Source: Limnephilus marmoratus
Taxonomy: Eukaryota; Arthropoda; Insecta; Trichoptera; Limnephilidae
Assembly: GCA_917880885.1 (NCBI GenBank)
Contig: OU862933.1
Coordinates: forward strand, 7,673,452 to 7,737,451
DNA length: 64,000 nt
Reading direction: 5' to 3'
Position numbers and translations under genes: made by a program. Within the stretch, counting starts at the first letter, position 1; every line of letters starts with the position of its first letter. Of the stretch, positions 1 through 10,417 are shown in pieces. The notes beneath the pieces were generated by a model. The model was not told where the DNA came from. It made no database searches and saw only the letters and a program-made list of their open reading frames with translations.

Positions 1-138
1 TTCGAAATCAATTTTTCGAATTCAATTGTTCGAAATACAATTTTTCAAACACTATTTAACCGAAATACTAGTTTTTCGAATTGACATAAGTAAGTACACA
101 GTACGTACAAGAGTATTGTATTAGAGGGTGGAGAATAT

Positions 139-156
139 CAACTAACCTAACCTAAC
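139..156. repeat. Short (CCTAA)n telomere-like array
   Basis: About three units of CCTAA, the complement of the arthropod telomere repeat TTAGG, lie directly before the 5' truncation point of the LINE fragment that follows. The array is far too short to be a telomere. It is either interstitial or part of the target site. Confidence 0.5.
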
Positions 157-507
157 CTTCAGCACCGGTGCATAGTCGGGAAACACGCCAAACACGTGCC
201 CAACATTTGTACACAGTTGACATTTGTCACATGAGAACGGGTTGTTTCTTCGACTCGTTCTTGTGTTCAACAGCTCGGCTGTGGAATGATTTGCCGGCCT
301 CTGTGTTTCCTCCTTCCTACAACATGGGTCTCTTCAAGACCAATGTTCATTCCTTCCTCTCCTCAAAAAGACCCTCCACACAGCATCCCAGATGACATAG
401 GCCCTGATGGAAATTATTTTCCTCAGGGCCTCCTGTGTGGAGTTAATGTAAAAAAAAAATAAATAAAAAAATTAAAAAAATAAAAAAAATAAAAAATCAA
501 AAATAAA
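155..507 (+). pseudogene. LINE family A, 5'-truncated 3' end (copy 1)
   Basis: The open frame 168-395 encodes the last ~75 residues of a non-LTR reverse-transcriptase polyprotein, including the motif ARLWNDLPASVFPPS and the end SSKRPSTQHPR. The same protein end appears in the minus-strand copy at 2201-3225. The stop codon is followed by a short 3' UTR with an inverted repeat (CCCTGATGG / CCTCAGGGCC) and an A-rich tail with TAAATAAA interruptions. Everything upstream of the C-terminus is missing, which fits incomplete target-primed reverse transcription. It has no catalytic residues. The clade is uncertain: CR1/L2- or Jockey-like on general appearance. Confidence 0.8.
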
Positions 508-675
508 TACCTAAACTAATCTAACAGTATCTTGTTAGTCATGAGCAAGTGAAATATATATTTTAAAAGTTGTTTAACAAATTCGAAAAATATGTCTTTC
601 GGCCAATTGAAAAATAGTCTTTCGAAAAACTGAAATTCGAACAATTGATTTCGAAAAATTGAAATCGAAAAACAT

Positions 676-1156
676 GTCTGCTCCCCGTAAAATCTACCAC
701 CATAACACATACTCGTATGTGCCTAGCACGGTGGTCGAAAAATCAACAAATTATGTAACCATCAAAGCAATGAATAAAGAAAAAAATATTTAGGTAATAT
801 TTAAAAATGAAATTGCCGCGGTTAGTGGAATATTTACCCAATTTACTTTAAAATATCTTAAAAACATCACTGAATTAATGCGTGCAAATTGCTACTAATC
901 ACAGGTAGATAAATAAAACTAATACAATTATAATTAGGGGGTCTTTCACTGCCCGTCTCAATAGGCTGTCAATAAGAGAAATAGTGAAATATCTACCCCG
1001 TAAGACGTACAAGATATTATTACAAAATTAATGATATGTAGTTTGGCTGACTGCAACGCCAATTAAAAGTCAAACACAGATACGGCAGTTTACCATTGTG
1101 ATGTACGACGGTTCTAACTAAATGGGCGGACAAATCAACATACGATTATTAATAGG
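676..1156. other. AT-rich interval with no recognisable feature
   Basis: Non-coding, low-complexity AT-rich sequence between the inverted-repeat element and the first MITE. I see no coding signal, tandem repeat or RNA gene. Confidence 0.5.
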
Positions 1157-1159
1157 TAA

Positions 1160-1564
1160 GGGGGTGTTCAAGTATTACGTAACGCAATTTTTGAAGATTT
1201 TTGACCCCCCTCCCCCCCATGTAACGCGTCGTAACGTTTTTCCGTGCCCTCCCCCCCTAAACGTTACGTAACGCCCAAGTGACAATTTTTATTTGAAAGT
1301 CACAATTAAGTTGCGCAAAGTACTGGAAAGTTGCTTAAATACCTTTTTTCTTGTTTTATTCGCGTTTGCGGTAATAAATAAAACAAGAGATTTCGAGAAC
1401 GAAAATGGTTGCCAACTTGGAAGATTTTGATTCCCTAGTTTTCTTATCTAAATAAAGAAAAATATGTTACGTAACGCGTTGTTCGAATCCCCCCTCCTCG
1501 TAATGCACAGTAACGTTTCACAAGACCCCCCACCAAGAGCGTTACGTAATACTTGAACGGCCCC
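1160..1564. mobile_element. MITE, PIF/Harbinger-like, TSD TAA
   Basis: The ends form an inverted repeat: GTTCAAGTATTACGTAACGC near the left end and its complement near the right end, with outer bases GGGGG and GGCCCC. The element is flanked on both sides by TAA (1157-1159 and 1565-1567). A 3-bp TAA/TTA target duplication with G-rich termini is characteristic of PIF/Harbinger. Internally there are several further ACGTTACGTAACG words and C-rich runs. It has no coding capacity, so it would depend on a transposase supplied elsewhere. Confidence 0.75.
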
Positions 1565-1666
1565 TAAGTAAAAAATAGTGAAATACATTATTTACTGAAA
1601 GATAATACTAAAAATATTAGAAATTCATATTTTAGGTAGTAAATCTCTTTTTGAGTATTAAATAAT

Positions 1667-1994
1667 GATGTTAAGGGACGTACTTGACTTACTTGATCCA
1701 ATGATTCCTGACATTATTTGGAGTAAGAAATGTAATTGAAATTTTGGTCCCGGTGATACTTTGATGTTTTTTTTTCAACTTAAACAGTAGGTATTGGACA
1801 GTTAAGGTCAGGTTGGGACTTGGCAGTTACTTGACAGTGTGACCAGTGACAACATTTGGAAGAAAAAAAATTGATCTTGAAAATACAATATTTGAAAAAA
1901 AAGACACCGGAGACCAAAATTTCATTAAAATTTTTAACTCAAAATAATGTCTGTAATAACTGGTTAAATTAAGTAAGATACATCCCTTAACACC
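1667..1994. mobile_element. MITE with ~89-bp terminal inverted repeats
   Basis: The first and last ~89 bases are imperfect reverse complements. They begin GATGTTAAGGGACGTA on the left and read GGTGTTAAGGGATGTA when the right end is complemented. Both arms end at the shared word AAATTTTGGTC. TTAA lies just inside both termini, so a piggyBac-like reading (TTAA target) is possible, but the pairing continues outside the TTAA. The superfamily is left open. Non-coding. Confidence 0.65.
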
Positions 1995-2200
1995 TTGTAT
2001 TCACCCGCCTTTCATCTAGCGTCATAAGCAGAAGAGCATCCTTCTGTAAAAAGTTTGAACAAAAATGTCTTTAAAAAATACAATGCTAATTTGCAAGCCA
2101 GTCGGAGGAAGTGCGTCCACGAAGGATTCGCTTCTAAGAGGTATGTGCGTCTATCAGGTTTTACGAGAAAACTATGCAATTTTTTACTGTGTGTGACATC

Positions 2201-3225
2201 TTTTTTTTTTACATTAACTCCACACAGGAGGCCTTGAGGAAAATAATTTCCCTCAGGGTCTATGTCATCTGGGATGCTGTGTGGAGGGTCTTTTTGAGGA
2301 GAGGAAGGAATGAACATTGGTCTTGAAGCGACCTATGTTGTAGGAAGGAGGAAACACAGAGGCCGGCAAATCATTCCACAGCCGAGCTGTTGAACATAAG
2401 AACGAGTCGAAGAAACGACCCGTTCTCATGTGACAAATGTCAACCGTGTACAAATGTTGGGCACGCGTTTGGCGTGTTTCCCGACTATGCACCGGTGCCG
2501 AAGGGATCAATGATGCTAGTTCCTCGGAGCATCTTCCATTGTAATACCGGTAGAACAAGGATAGCATTCCCACCCGACGTCTGTGCTCTAAAGATTGCAA
2601 TCCGTCTGTTAAGATGGGAGAATCTATCAAACGGACCGCCCGTTGGAGCTCCAGACCAGAGGTGGCTGCCAAATTCAACCGTGGGGCGCACTTGTGATTT
2701 GTACAGGGTTAGCAGTTGTGCAATATTAAAGTATCTGCGGGCCCTATACAGCACGCCCAGTTTCTGGGAGGCTAACTTTTCTCTGGCTTCGATGGAGCCC
2801 CCATACCTGAGCTGGTCACTTAGGGTTACACCAAGCATATCAATGGAGGGCCTGTTTGGAAGATTGCTTCCGTTGAAAGAGACTAGATTTTCATTTCGAT
2901 TCCTTTTAGACGTAATCAGACAAGATTGGGTCTTTGAAACATTAAATTCAACGAGATTATTTTTACCCCAAGAGAAAACACTCTCGAGGTAACCGTCCAT
3001 CCTTTGCTTCAAAGCCCAACGAGCTGTTGGAGTTTGTGAGCCCTTTGGGGGCTTGTCAAACAAAAAGCTATCATGAACTGTACTGTCATCCGCATAACAG
3101 TGAATTGGTGCACATGACAAAAGGTCGTTGATGTGCAACAAAAACAAAGTCGGAGACAGAACCGATCCCTGCGGGACGCCAGCATTTATCGAGTGCGAGG
3201 AAGAGGTGAAACCTAGGAACATACT
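2201..3225 (-). pseudogene. LINE family A, 5'-truncated reverse transcriptase (copy 2)
   Basis: On the minus strand, 3222 down to about 2485 encodes part of a non-LTR reverse transcriptase: the region-B motif AGVPQGSVLSPTLFLLHIND, then the catalytic motif CYADDSTVH, thumb and C-terminal region. The frame then shifts and continues in 2678-2265 through ARLWNDLPASVFPPS to SSKRPSTQHPR. The endonuclease and the first catalytic aspartate block are missing, and there is a frameshift, so the copy is dead. The 3' UTR has the inverted repeat CCCTGAGG / CCTCAGGG and an A-tail (plus-strand T run 2201-2211). It is opposite in orientation to the copy at 155-507. Confidence 0.88.
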
Positions 3226-3707
3226 GCAATATGTTTACTATTAGATGACACTACGCGCCAATTTTATTCCGACAACCATTTTGTTTTCACGATGATTTTT
3301 ACTCCCCGAAATATTTCATTACACTGCGAGAGAAAGACCTAGCATATAAACTCAATTTCTCTTTAACATTTTCAGTGTATTACTACAATTATATTTATTG
3401 ACAAATGTAAAAAATATATATACCTAATAGGTAGACGCACTTGCCCCCTTTCATCTTCCACTCACCCCTTGTTACAAAAAGGAATATCTTGCATTCCACA
3501 ATGCTCTCATTATTTCCGCGCTAGAAATTATAAACTGTTGGTTTGTACATTTCTAATGCATTTATCATTATTTCTAATGTATTGGTAATCGAATCCAACT
3601 CTTTAATTAATATGCCACACTTCCTTTGACTGATCTTACTAAGCTTAGCGATATAGATACATGACCTTGTGAAATTCATTTTACGTTCTCAAAAAGTGCC
3701 CTATTTT
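3226..3707. other. AT-rich interval with no recognisable feature
   Basis: No gene, RNA or clear repeat is seen between the truncated LINE and the tandem duplication. Confidence 0.5.
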
Positions 3708-4107
3708 TAAATGGGTATTCTCCAAAAATTGTAGCGTCATAACATACAATACGCCTACCATCGTTATGGATACCAGGATGCTAAGCACCAGCATACAATC
3801 AGTACAATGTGCACACATTTTTCAACAAGATATCTATAAAATAAAACAAACGATTTAAAACAATTAATAAGTACCTATATTACTCAGTTAATAGTAGCAG
3901 ATTCGTGAGCGCTTTCGTTCGTATTAAATGGGTACTCTCCAAAAATTGAAGCGTCATAAGATACAATACGGCTACCATCGTTATGGATACCATGATACTA
4001 ATCACCAGCATACAATCAGCAGAATGTGCACACATTTTTCAACAAGATAGCTATATAATAACACGAATGATTTTAAACAAGTAATAAGTACTTACATTAC
4101 TCAGTAA
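3708..4107. repeat. Tandem duplication, two diverged ~218-bp units
   Basis: The block starting AAATGGGTATTCTCC near 3708 recurs near 3926 as AAATGGGTACTCTCC. Both units share CTACCATCGTTATGGATACC and GTGCACACATTTTTCAACAA in the same order and spacing. The copies differ by many single-base changes, so the duplication is not recent. No coding function is visible. Confidence 0.8.
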
Positions 4108-4323
4108 AAAAAATCTTTACATCTATTGCTCACTCTACATTAGTTTTGTTATTTTTTTCAAACAATAACCACACCAGAAACTCTCAATGTCTTCAATAAA
4201 GATCTGCTTTCAATTATCAAAATGCAGTACATATTAAAAGTTTGTTAACATTCACAAATGATATTGTTTTCTGTATCACTCGAAGGGTCCGTCCTTGATG
4301 ACCTCTCTAAAAGAATAAAATAC

Positions 4324-4361
4324 TTTTATTTTATTTTATTTTATTTTATTTTATTTTATTT
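4324..4361 (-). repeat. (TTTTA)n microsatellite, 3' tail of LINE B
   Basis: About eight TTTTA units on the plus strand, equivalent to a TAAAA tail on the element's strand. A simple-repeat tail in place of pure poly(A) is normal for many insect non-LTR elements and marks the 3' insertion end. Confidence 0.85.
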
Positions 4362-4608
4362 GGAAAACCAACAGTTACATTATTTACTTAGGTGTATTTA
4401 CATATGTATATGTTATTGAACCAATAATAGGTTTTCACTGGTGTGTATTAATTAGAGAGATTAAAAAGTAATAAAAGTAATAAAAGTTATAATAGTTATA
4501 ATAGCTTATTGGGATGGGATGGTGGGCGGGAGGGGAAGGGGACGGATCTATTCTCGGAGTGAATAAGTTATTTGTATAGAAGTATAATAGTTTGTATATG
4601 TTTAGAAG

Positions 4609-7446
4609 TTATTTATTGTTTATTTTTTTTAGAATTTGGGGTGCTGTGTTGAATAAGTCGAATTCATTGTATGAATTGTTAAAAAAGTGTGAAGCGCGGT
4701 TAATGAATGTGTTTTGTTTAGAGTTAGTGTTGCATCGAGGAGTGTTAAGTGTGTGATTTAGTCTAGTTTGTCTGGTGGGCACTCTTAATTGAATTCTTTC
4801 AAGTAATTCCGGGCAATCTATCGCAGAGGTGGCTATCTTTTGCAAGAATATTACGTCTGCAGAATTTCTACGATTTTCTAGTGACGAGATTTTGAAAAAC
4901 GTGGCTGACTCCACATTACTTAGATGAGGACGATATCCCCGAAAATCAAGGTATCGTAGAAAACGATTTTGTATTTTCTCAATCCTTTCTATGTATGTTG
5001 TGTACCTGGGATTCCAGACTTGAGAAGCGTACTCCAGAGAACTGCGTACATACGCAAAGTACAGCATTTTCATAGTGTTTACCTTTTTAAAGTGTTTGCA
5101 GGTTCTGAGTATGAAGCCAAGTACCTTGGAAGCTTTTGCAACTATGGATTCGATATGTCGGTCAAAAAGTAATTTCGGGTCTAGCACTACTCCCAGATCT
5201 TTGGCCTCCATCATTTTTTTAAGTACTGCGCCGTTAAGGGAATAATCAAAAGAAATGGGATTTTTGTTTCGGGTAAAGCTGATGACGCCGCATTTTTTAA
5301 CATTTATTTGAAGGTTGTGTTGTGTACAGTAGCTATTTAGGCGATTTAAATCTTCTTGTACGCGAATACAGTCAGTGATACTTGTAACAGGAGAGAATAT
5401 TTTCATGTCGTCTGCGTATAATGACGTTCTGGAGTAAAGAAAACATTTTCCAATGTCATTAATGTATATGTTGAAGAGCAATGGTCCCAATAATGACCCT
5501 TGGGGTACTCCTGACGGTACGGTTACCCAATTTGATTTATAGCCACCGACGACTACTGCTTGGCTGCGATTTTTCAAATACGACGAGAGCCATCTGAGGA
5601 GATCTCCGTGTACGCCGATTAGTGAAAGTTTAGTCAACAAGACATCATGGATTACTAAATCAAAGGCTTTGCTATAGTCTGTATATATTGCATCTACCTG
5701 TACGCGCTGGTCCATATTGTCTTGTAAGATTTCGACAAATGCCGTTAGGTTAGTGGTTGTAGATTTTCCTCTCATAAATCCATGTTGATTGTTGTTAAGT
5801 GACGATCTCAAGGCTGTAAACATCTGGTCGTACACAATTTTTTCGAAAACCTTACTGAAAATGCAGAGCTTTGATATGGGCCTATAATTTTCAACGTCAG
5901 ATTTTTGGCCGTTCTTGAAAATGGGAGTTACAAATGCAGTTTTCCAAGTGTTTGGCACAATTCCCTCATTAAGGGAGCGACTAAAAATTATGAATAATGG
6001 TTTAGAAAGGCTGCGCGCACATTTGCTTATGAAGAAAGGGGGAATTTTATCTGGGCCTGCGCCTTTATTGGGATCTAAATTTTCAAGTTGTTTCTGTATG
6101 TGATGCTGGTTGATTTCAATATTATGAATGCTAGCAATACAGGGCTCACTGGTGTAGTCTGGCAGGATCTGGTTAATCCGAGCATTATTATTGTAGACTG
6201 AAGTGAAATATTTAGAGAATAAGTTGCAGATGTCAGATCCATTTTCAGCTTTTTCGTCTTTGAACATCATGGTATTCGGAACGCCATGGGATTTGGAGTT
6301 TGACTTAATGTAGTTCCATACTTTTTTTGGATCGGAGGATATATCATGTTCTATTTTAAGTAAGTATTTATTATGGCATTCCCAGTTAAGTTTTTTGTGA
6401 CGTGATCTTAGTAGAGAGAAAGTGGCATAGTCAGAAGGATTTTTATATGTCTTGAACTTTTTGAAGTATTTATATTTTTCTGTTGTTAATTTGATGAGGG
6501 CAGAGTTATACCATGGCGGGTATTTCGAATTCCTACATAATTTCGTAGGAATATGGGCGTCTATAAGATGATTTAATTGTGAGTAGAATTTATTTAATGC
6601 TGTGTTCACGTCACCAAACGAAAGTAGCTCGTGCCAGTTTACCTGGTCGAGAGATGTGTTAATTTGGTCGTAATCACCGCGCTTATAGACGTAAGCCCTT
6701 CTAGGCTCTTCCACTAGTGGAGCGGGTTCAGAAAATAAAACTTCCATTATTAAGGAGGTGTGATGAGGGTCTTCTAAAATTAATGGTTCATCACAAGCAG
6801 AGACCGGTACCAGGTCATTACATAGAACGAGGTCAAGAAAGTGACCGTTGGTATTTGGAATTCCATTACATTGAAACAATCCCGAAAAATGCATGCAGTC
6901 AATAAATGATGTACTAACAGGCGATAAGCGATCACTGGGTATAAATGACGTATTATTGAGAGACTTATTCCATGAAATGTCAGTGAGGTTAAAGTCACCT
7001 AGGATAATGAATTTATCTGTGGGAAATTGCAACGTAAGTGATGAAATTTGTGTGAGGAAGCTTTCCATATTTTCACGATATGTTGGTCCTTTAGGGAGGT
7101 AAACACAACATATGTGGAGATTTGTGTGTTTGGATCCCCTGGATTCTAATGTTATCCAGACGTCCTCAGCTTGTGAGTGCCACCCTGGGCGCTCGCGAGG
7201 TACCAGCTCACGACGAACAGCGACTAAGACACCCCCGCCCAAGCGTTGGCCCGTGCGAGTGTAGTCCCGATCTCGGCGGTGTACATCGTAGCGATCATCA
7301 AATAGCTCTTCGTTGCGGATGCCATCAACGAGCCATGATTCAGACAGAGCGATTACATCATATTCGTTGGACCGAACAGCCACCAATAACTTGTCAGTTT
7401 TAGTGCGTAACCCTCTCACATTTTGGTAATAGATATTTAAAGACAT
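4609..7446 (-). CDS. LINE B ORF2: endonuclease and reverse transcriptase
   Basis: A 945-residue protein that would nick target DNA and copy the element RNA by target-primed reverse transcription. The N-terminal apurinic-type endonuclease shows YQNVRG (about residue 7), SESWL (35-39), ILGDFN (about 148), LDLVLCN (about 205) and DPHHTS (about 226). The reverse transcriptase shows GPDKIPP, the ENYRPIS block, YSKAFD (from 591, first catalytic Asp), GVPQGSLLGPLLFNIYIND (from 646) and YADD (677-680, catalytic pair). A C-terminal domain follows. There is no RNase H or CCHC knuckle that I can see. The start at 7446 places the endonuclease motif immediately downstream, as usual. All key residues are present and the frame is intact. 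ORF1 lies ~313 bp upstream on the same strand. Confidence 0.93.
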   Translation of the reverse strand: MSLNIYYQNVRGLRTKTDKLLVAVRSNEYDVIALSESWLVDGIRNEELFDDRYDVHRRDRDYTRTGQRLGGGVLVAVRRELVPRERPGWHSQAEDVWITLESRGSKHTNLHICCVYLPKGPTYRENMESFLTQISSLTLQFPTDKFIILGDFNLTDISWNKSLNNTSFIPSDRLSPVSTSFIDCMHFSGLFQCNGIPNTNGHFLDLVLCNDLVPVSACDEPLILEDPHHTSLIMEVLFSEPAPLVEEPRRAYVYKRGDYDQINTSLDQVNWHELLSFGDVNTALNKFYSQLNHLIDAHIPTKLCRNSKYPPWYNSALIKLTTEKYKYFKKFKTYKNPSDYATFSLLRSRHKKLNWECHNKYLLKIEHDISSDPKKVWNYIKSNSKSHGVPNTMMFKDEKAENGSDICNLFSKYFTSVYNNNARINQILPDYTSEPCIASIHNIEINQHHIQKQLENLDPNKGAGPDKIPPFFISKCARSLSKPLFIIFSRSLNEGIVPNTWKTAFVTPIFKNGQKSDVENYRPISKLCIFSKVFEKIVYDQMFTALRSSLNNNQHGFMRGKSTTTNLTAFVEILQDNMDQRVQVDAIYTDYSKAFDLVIHDVLLTKLSLIGVHGDLLRWLSSYLKNRSQAVVVGGYKSNWVTVPSGVPQGSLLGPLLFNIYINDIGKCFLYSRTSLYADDMKIFSPVTSITDCIRVQEDLNRLNSYCTQHNLQINVKKCGVISFTRNKNPISFDYSLNGAVLKKMMEAKDLGVVLDPKLLFDRHIESIVAKASKVLGFILRTCKHFKKVNTMKMLYFAYVRSSLEYASQVWNPRYTTYIERIEKIQNRFLRYLDFRGYRPHLSNVESATFFKISSLENRRNSADVIFLQKIATSAIDCPELLERIQLRVPTRQTRLNHTLNTPRCNTNSKQNTFINRASHFFNNSYNEFDLFNTAPQILKKINNK

Positions 7447-7759
7447 TGGTTAAACCGTGCGAATCTATGATTAAGTGCGGAATTGAAGTGAATTTGTGTC
7501 GATGTTCGTATTTTGTTATTGACGGATTTATGTTTATTTTTATGAAATTCCCAAAGAATTTTACAATAAATGCTAGAAAATTGTACAAAAGCTAAAAAGT
7601 GTGTTAGAATGAATGGAACTAAGAAATGTATTAGAGTGATTAGATCCATAGGGTAGGCGTGGGGGATAAGGGAGGGAAGGGTACATTCTAAGTGAGAAGA
7701 AAATATAAGAATAATTAAAATGAAATTAGTATAAAGAAATGCAGTAATTTTAAAAGGCC

Positions 7760-8761
7760 TTATCTGGAGGCTTGGCTCAGCTGAGGACTTTCTGCATCTA
7801 CTCTGTTGGGTCCTGTGGCTGGAGGCTCGCGGTCCATTTTCTTCAAATCTGCTTCCTTTGAGATAATGATGGGTGCTGACGTCGTATTTCGTCGAGCGTA
7901 AATTAAACAGTTTTTTGTCCAGACGAATCTATAACCTTTTTCTTTGGCGAGAAGCCTTGCGCGGTAGAATAGATGTTTATTCATGCTCGTGAGATGGTCA
8001 CCTATGTAGACATTTTGCGGGGATCCCGTAAATCCCAGTTCCGTTGACGTGATCCCTTTGCGGTCTTTTACCGCCTGCAGAAGCTGGTTTTTTAAGCTTC
8101 GGCTGGTTAATTTTACAATCACAGATTTTAGGGGTTTAGTCTTCCCAGTCTCGCCGCCTCTTGGAGCAACTCTCGTTATGAACTCCACGTCCCTTTCACC
8201 TAGACTCATATTGCTCAGACTGGCGATTTTTGAGATGAGGGTTATTAAATTTTCACCTTTTTTTTCAGGGATACCCCTTATTTCGAGGTTTTGAAGTCTT
8301 GCCCATTGGTCTTTTTTATTTGTTTCTTCAATTATGTTGCGTACTTCCGTTCTCAGGTTCATTACTTCTGCTTCCAAGTTTTCCACTTTTGTAAGGCGTT
8401 TTTCAAAATCATCAATCTTTTTTCCAAATGAAGCGACCTCCTGGTGGCAGCTGTCAACCGATTTCTGCACCCCTTGTACTTCCTCACGCAGAGATTTTAT
8501 ATCATCGTGCAGTCCCTTGAATGAGGACAGGTCCTTTTGAATTCTTTTAATATCTTCCATGATGGTGCTCAGATCTTGGACGCCCACAGCAATATTAGAA
8601 GATTTGCACCTGCTGCATCGCCAAGTACTTCTCAGGTCGAGCTTCATCTTTTTGTAATTTTCCTCTGCTATACCTCCACACTTGTAGTGCAGATTTTCCT
8701 TGCAGGACGAGCATTGAACTCCTTGAGTTATGTTGGAATTGCACACGCCGCAGATGTTCAT
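7760..8761 (-). CDS. LINE B ORF1: PHD-type zinc finger, coiled-coil, RNA-binding-like protein
   Basis: A 333-residue protein. Residues ~4-53 hold a Cys/His cluster (CGVCN, CSSCKENLHYKCGG, WRCSRCKSS) with the spacing of a PHD-like zinc finger. Residues ~65-150 are rich in heptad-like Leu/Val/Ile with charged residues and probably form a coiled coil. A domain from ~155 onward (LEIRGIPEKKGENL; YIGDHLTSMNKHLFYRAR) resembles the FP/L1-ORF1-like fold seen in many insect LINE ORF1 proteins. The inferred role is binding element RNA as a trimer and carrying it with ORF2. The C-terminus is Pro/Ser-rich. The frame is intact, and the start Met immediately precedes the zinc cluster. Confidence 0.85.
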   Translation of the reverse strand: MNICGVCNSNITQGVQCSSCKENLHYKCGGIAEENYKKMKLDLRSTWRCSRCKSSNIAVGVQDLSTIMEDIKRIQKDLSSFKGLHDDIKSLREEVQGVQKSVDSCHQEVASFGKKIDDFEKRLTKVENLEAEVMNLRTEVRNIIEETNKKDQWARLQNLEIRGIPEKKGENLITLISKIASLSNMSLGERDVEFITRVAPRGGETGKTKPLKSVIVKLTSRSLKNQLLQAVKDRKGITSTELGFTGSPQNVYIGDHLTSMNKHLFYRARLLAKEKGYRFVWTKNCLIYARRNTTSAPIIISKEADLKKMDREPPATGPNRVDAESPQLSQASR

Positions 8762-8990
8762 TTTGTTTTATTTTAAATGCGGCCCACAGAAGGTTATTTG
8801 AGGTAATGTGCGGCCTCTGCGTGATGGCTGAACTAGCGAACAAACTAACAAATCTGCAGTATATTGTTCTGTTAATAATGTTATTTGCGTGTATACAGAG
8901 ATGGCGTTTTAAATGTACAAAAATAAAGAAGTGAGTAATGTACTGCTTGATTATTGGATTTGGTCTTCCACTGGACACGAGTATATTTTT

Positions 8991-9348
8991 TTATTTATTT
9001 ATAAATATATATTTTTAGTATTTATTTATTTCACTATAATATTTATTGTTTATGTTCGAGGCAATATTATTTATGTGGGTAGGAACTTTATCAGACAGTG
9101 TCACAGTTTGAACTGAGTGTAATTCTTGTTCACAATATTAAAACAATTCACACTGTTAATATTATCACTTTGTGCGTATTATATTGTGTATATTATTACT
9201 TGTAATTAAAAAAAGATTATTTATACTTTTTTTTCAACGAAACAGTAAAAATTAATAGTACTTAAGGTGTTACTTAGAAGAATTCCGAATCTGCTCTCTC
9301 ATAGATGGTGTTAGTTTAATTATGTTATGAACGTATAGTCACTTTTTA
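8991..9348. other. AT-rich interval upstream of LINE B
   Basis: No coding signal. The LINE 5' boundary may lie a little inside this interval. Runs of TTATTTATT occur, but there is no defined repeat. Confidence 0.4.
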
Positions 9349-10163
9349 AATAGTCACTTTTTAAACGACTTCGAAAAGGAGGAGGTTCTCAATTCGACTG
9401 TATTTTTTTTTTATGTTTGTTACCTCAGAACTTTCGACTGGGTGAACCGATATTGATGATTCTTTTTTTATTTGAAAGCTGGTGCTTCCCGTGTAGTCCA
9501 ATTTTAATTTGGTCCAGTTCTGACAATGGCATCCATGAGAAAATCATATAAGTCTTAAATTTGCATCAAGTATGTGCGCGACAAATGGACGAATAACTCA
9601 ATATCACGCCAACCGATTTCGATGATTCTTTTTTTATTGGAAAGGATGTACTTCAAGGGTAGTTTGATGAGAGTTTGGTGAGGTTCTGATTATGGGATCC
9701 ATGACAAAGTAACGGAACTCTCCAATTCTGAAGAACAAATTTAAGATACTCGGCCGAATCTTAATCGAATTAGTTAGTGTACTTCAGATTCACTAAAAAT
9801 CAAAAATAAACAAAAATTTTAACAAAACAAAAAAACGACTTCAAAAAATGCACTAAAAAGTAAAAAAATAATTTCGTATTCTTCTACAACTTTATAATCA
9901 ACTTACCTTTTCTACTCATCAATATGTAGGTACGATTGTTATTTTTGGAGTCGGTATCAACCAAGGTACCCGCGGCCCGGCGTGTTCACTTGATAGCTCC
10001 TCTCCCGCCGACACCGACTCCAAAAATAACAATCGTACGTACATATTGATGAGTAGAAAAGTTAAGTTGATTATAAAGTTGTAGAAGAATACGAAATTAT
10101 TTTTTTTACTTTTTAGTGCATTTTTTGAAGTCGTTTTTTTGTTTTGTTAAATTTTTTGTTTAT
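9349..10163. repeat. Foldback repeat element, copy 1 (arms 9806-9955 and 10013-10163)
   Basis: A left body (starts AACGACTTCGAAAAGGAGG) is followed by two ~150-bp arms that are close reverse complements. The left arm runs from the AACAAAACAAAAAAACGAC region to GGAGTCGGT; the right arm starts ACCGACTCC. They enclose a short GC-rich loop (9956-10012). The same body, arms and order recur at 61038-62015, where the loop is longer. This defines a dispersed family with a stable stem and a variable GC-rich loop. Non-coding; superfamily unknown. Confidence 0.8.
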
Positions 10164-10417
10164 TACAAATTATGTTTCACAATATTAAGATGAATTAATT
10201 GTTTGCCCCCGTACGTACGCAATATGAATGAGAATAGATAGTTTTGTCCATAAACAAACTCAAATCTTTCACGAAAAGGCTCACAACTAGAATATCGGAT
10301 TGAATCACCGATACAATGTTGTATTTATTAGCATTCCTTGGAAGAAATAATTTGATTATGGATAACACTTATTAATATTGCATATTAATACGAATAAATA
10401 GGGCGCAAACAATCAAA

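Larger units (their letters stand above)
1..675. repeat. Inverted-repeat element (arms 1-85 and 583-675), cut by the window edge
   Basis: The first ~85 bases and the reverse complement of about 583-675 share the same series of TTTTTCGAA and TTCGAAATCAATT words in the same order. Together they form the two arms of an inverted repeat. The space between them is mostly occupied by a truncated LINE tail (155-507). The left arm starts at the window edge, so the true terminus cannot be seen. The arms are imperfect, which suggests an old foldback or MITE-like element. Confidence 0.5.
4324..8990 (-). mobile_element. LINE family B, apparently full-length two-ORF non-LTR retrotransposon
   Basis: Two long uninterrupted minus-strand ORFs lie in the order expected for a LINE: ORF1 (8761-7760), a ~313-bp gap, then ORF2 (7446-4609). 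They are followed by a ~250-bp 3' UTR and a microsatellite tail (TTTTA on the plus strand, 4324-4361). The 3' end is therefore at 4324. The 5' end near 8990 is only estimated, because the 5' UTR merges into AT-rich DNA. Clade by general features: Jockey superfamily or CR1-like (PHD-finger ORF1, endonuclease-RT ORF2, microsatellite tail). Neither frame is broken, so this copy may still be competent or very young. Confidence 0.88.

Noticed and set aside
2012..2200. Minus-strand open stretch downstream of the LINE A tail (includes SWTHFLRLACKLALYF)
   Set aside because: It looks slightly protein-like but runs in from the LINE 3' UTR without a start or splice signal; I could not separate it from chance.
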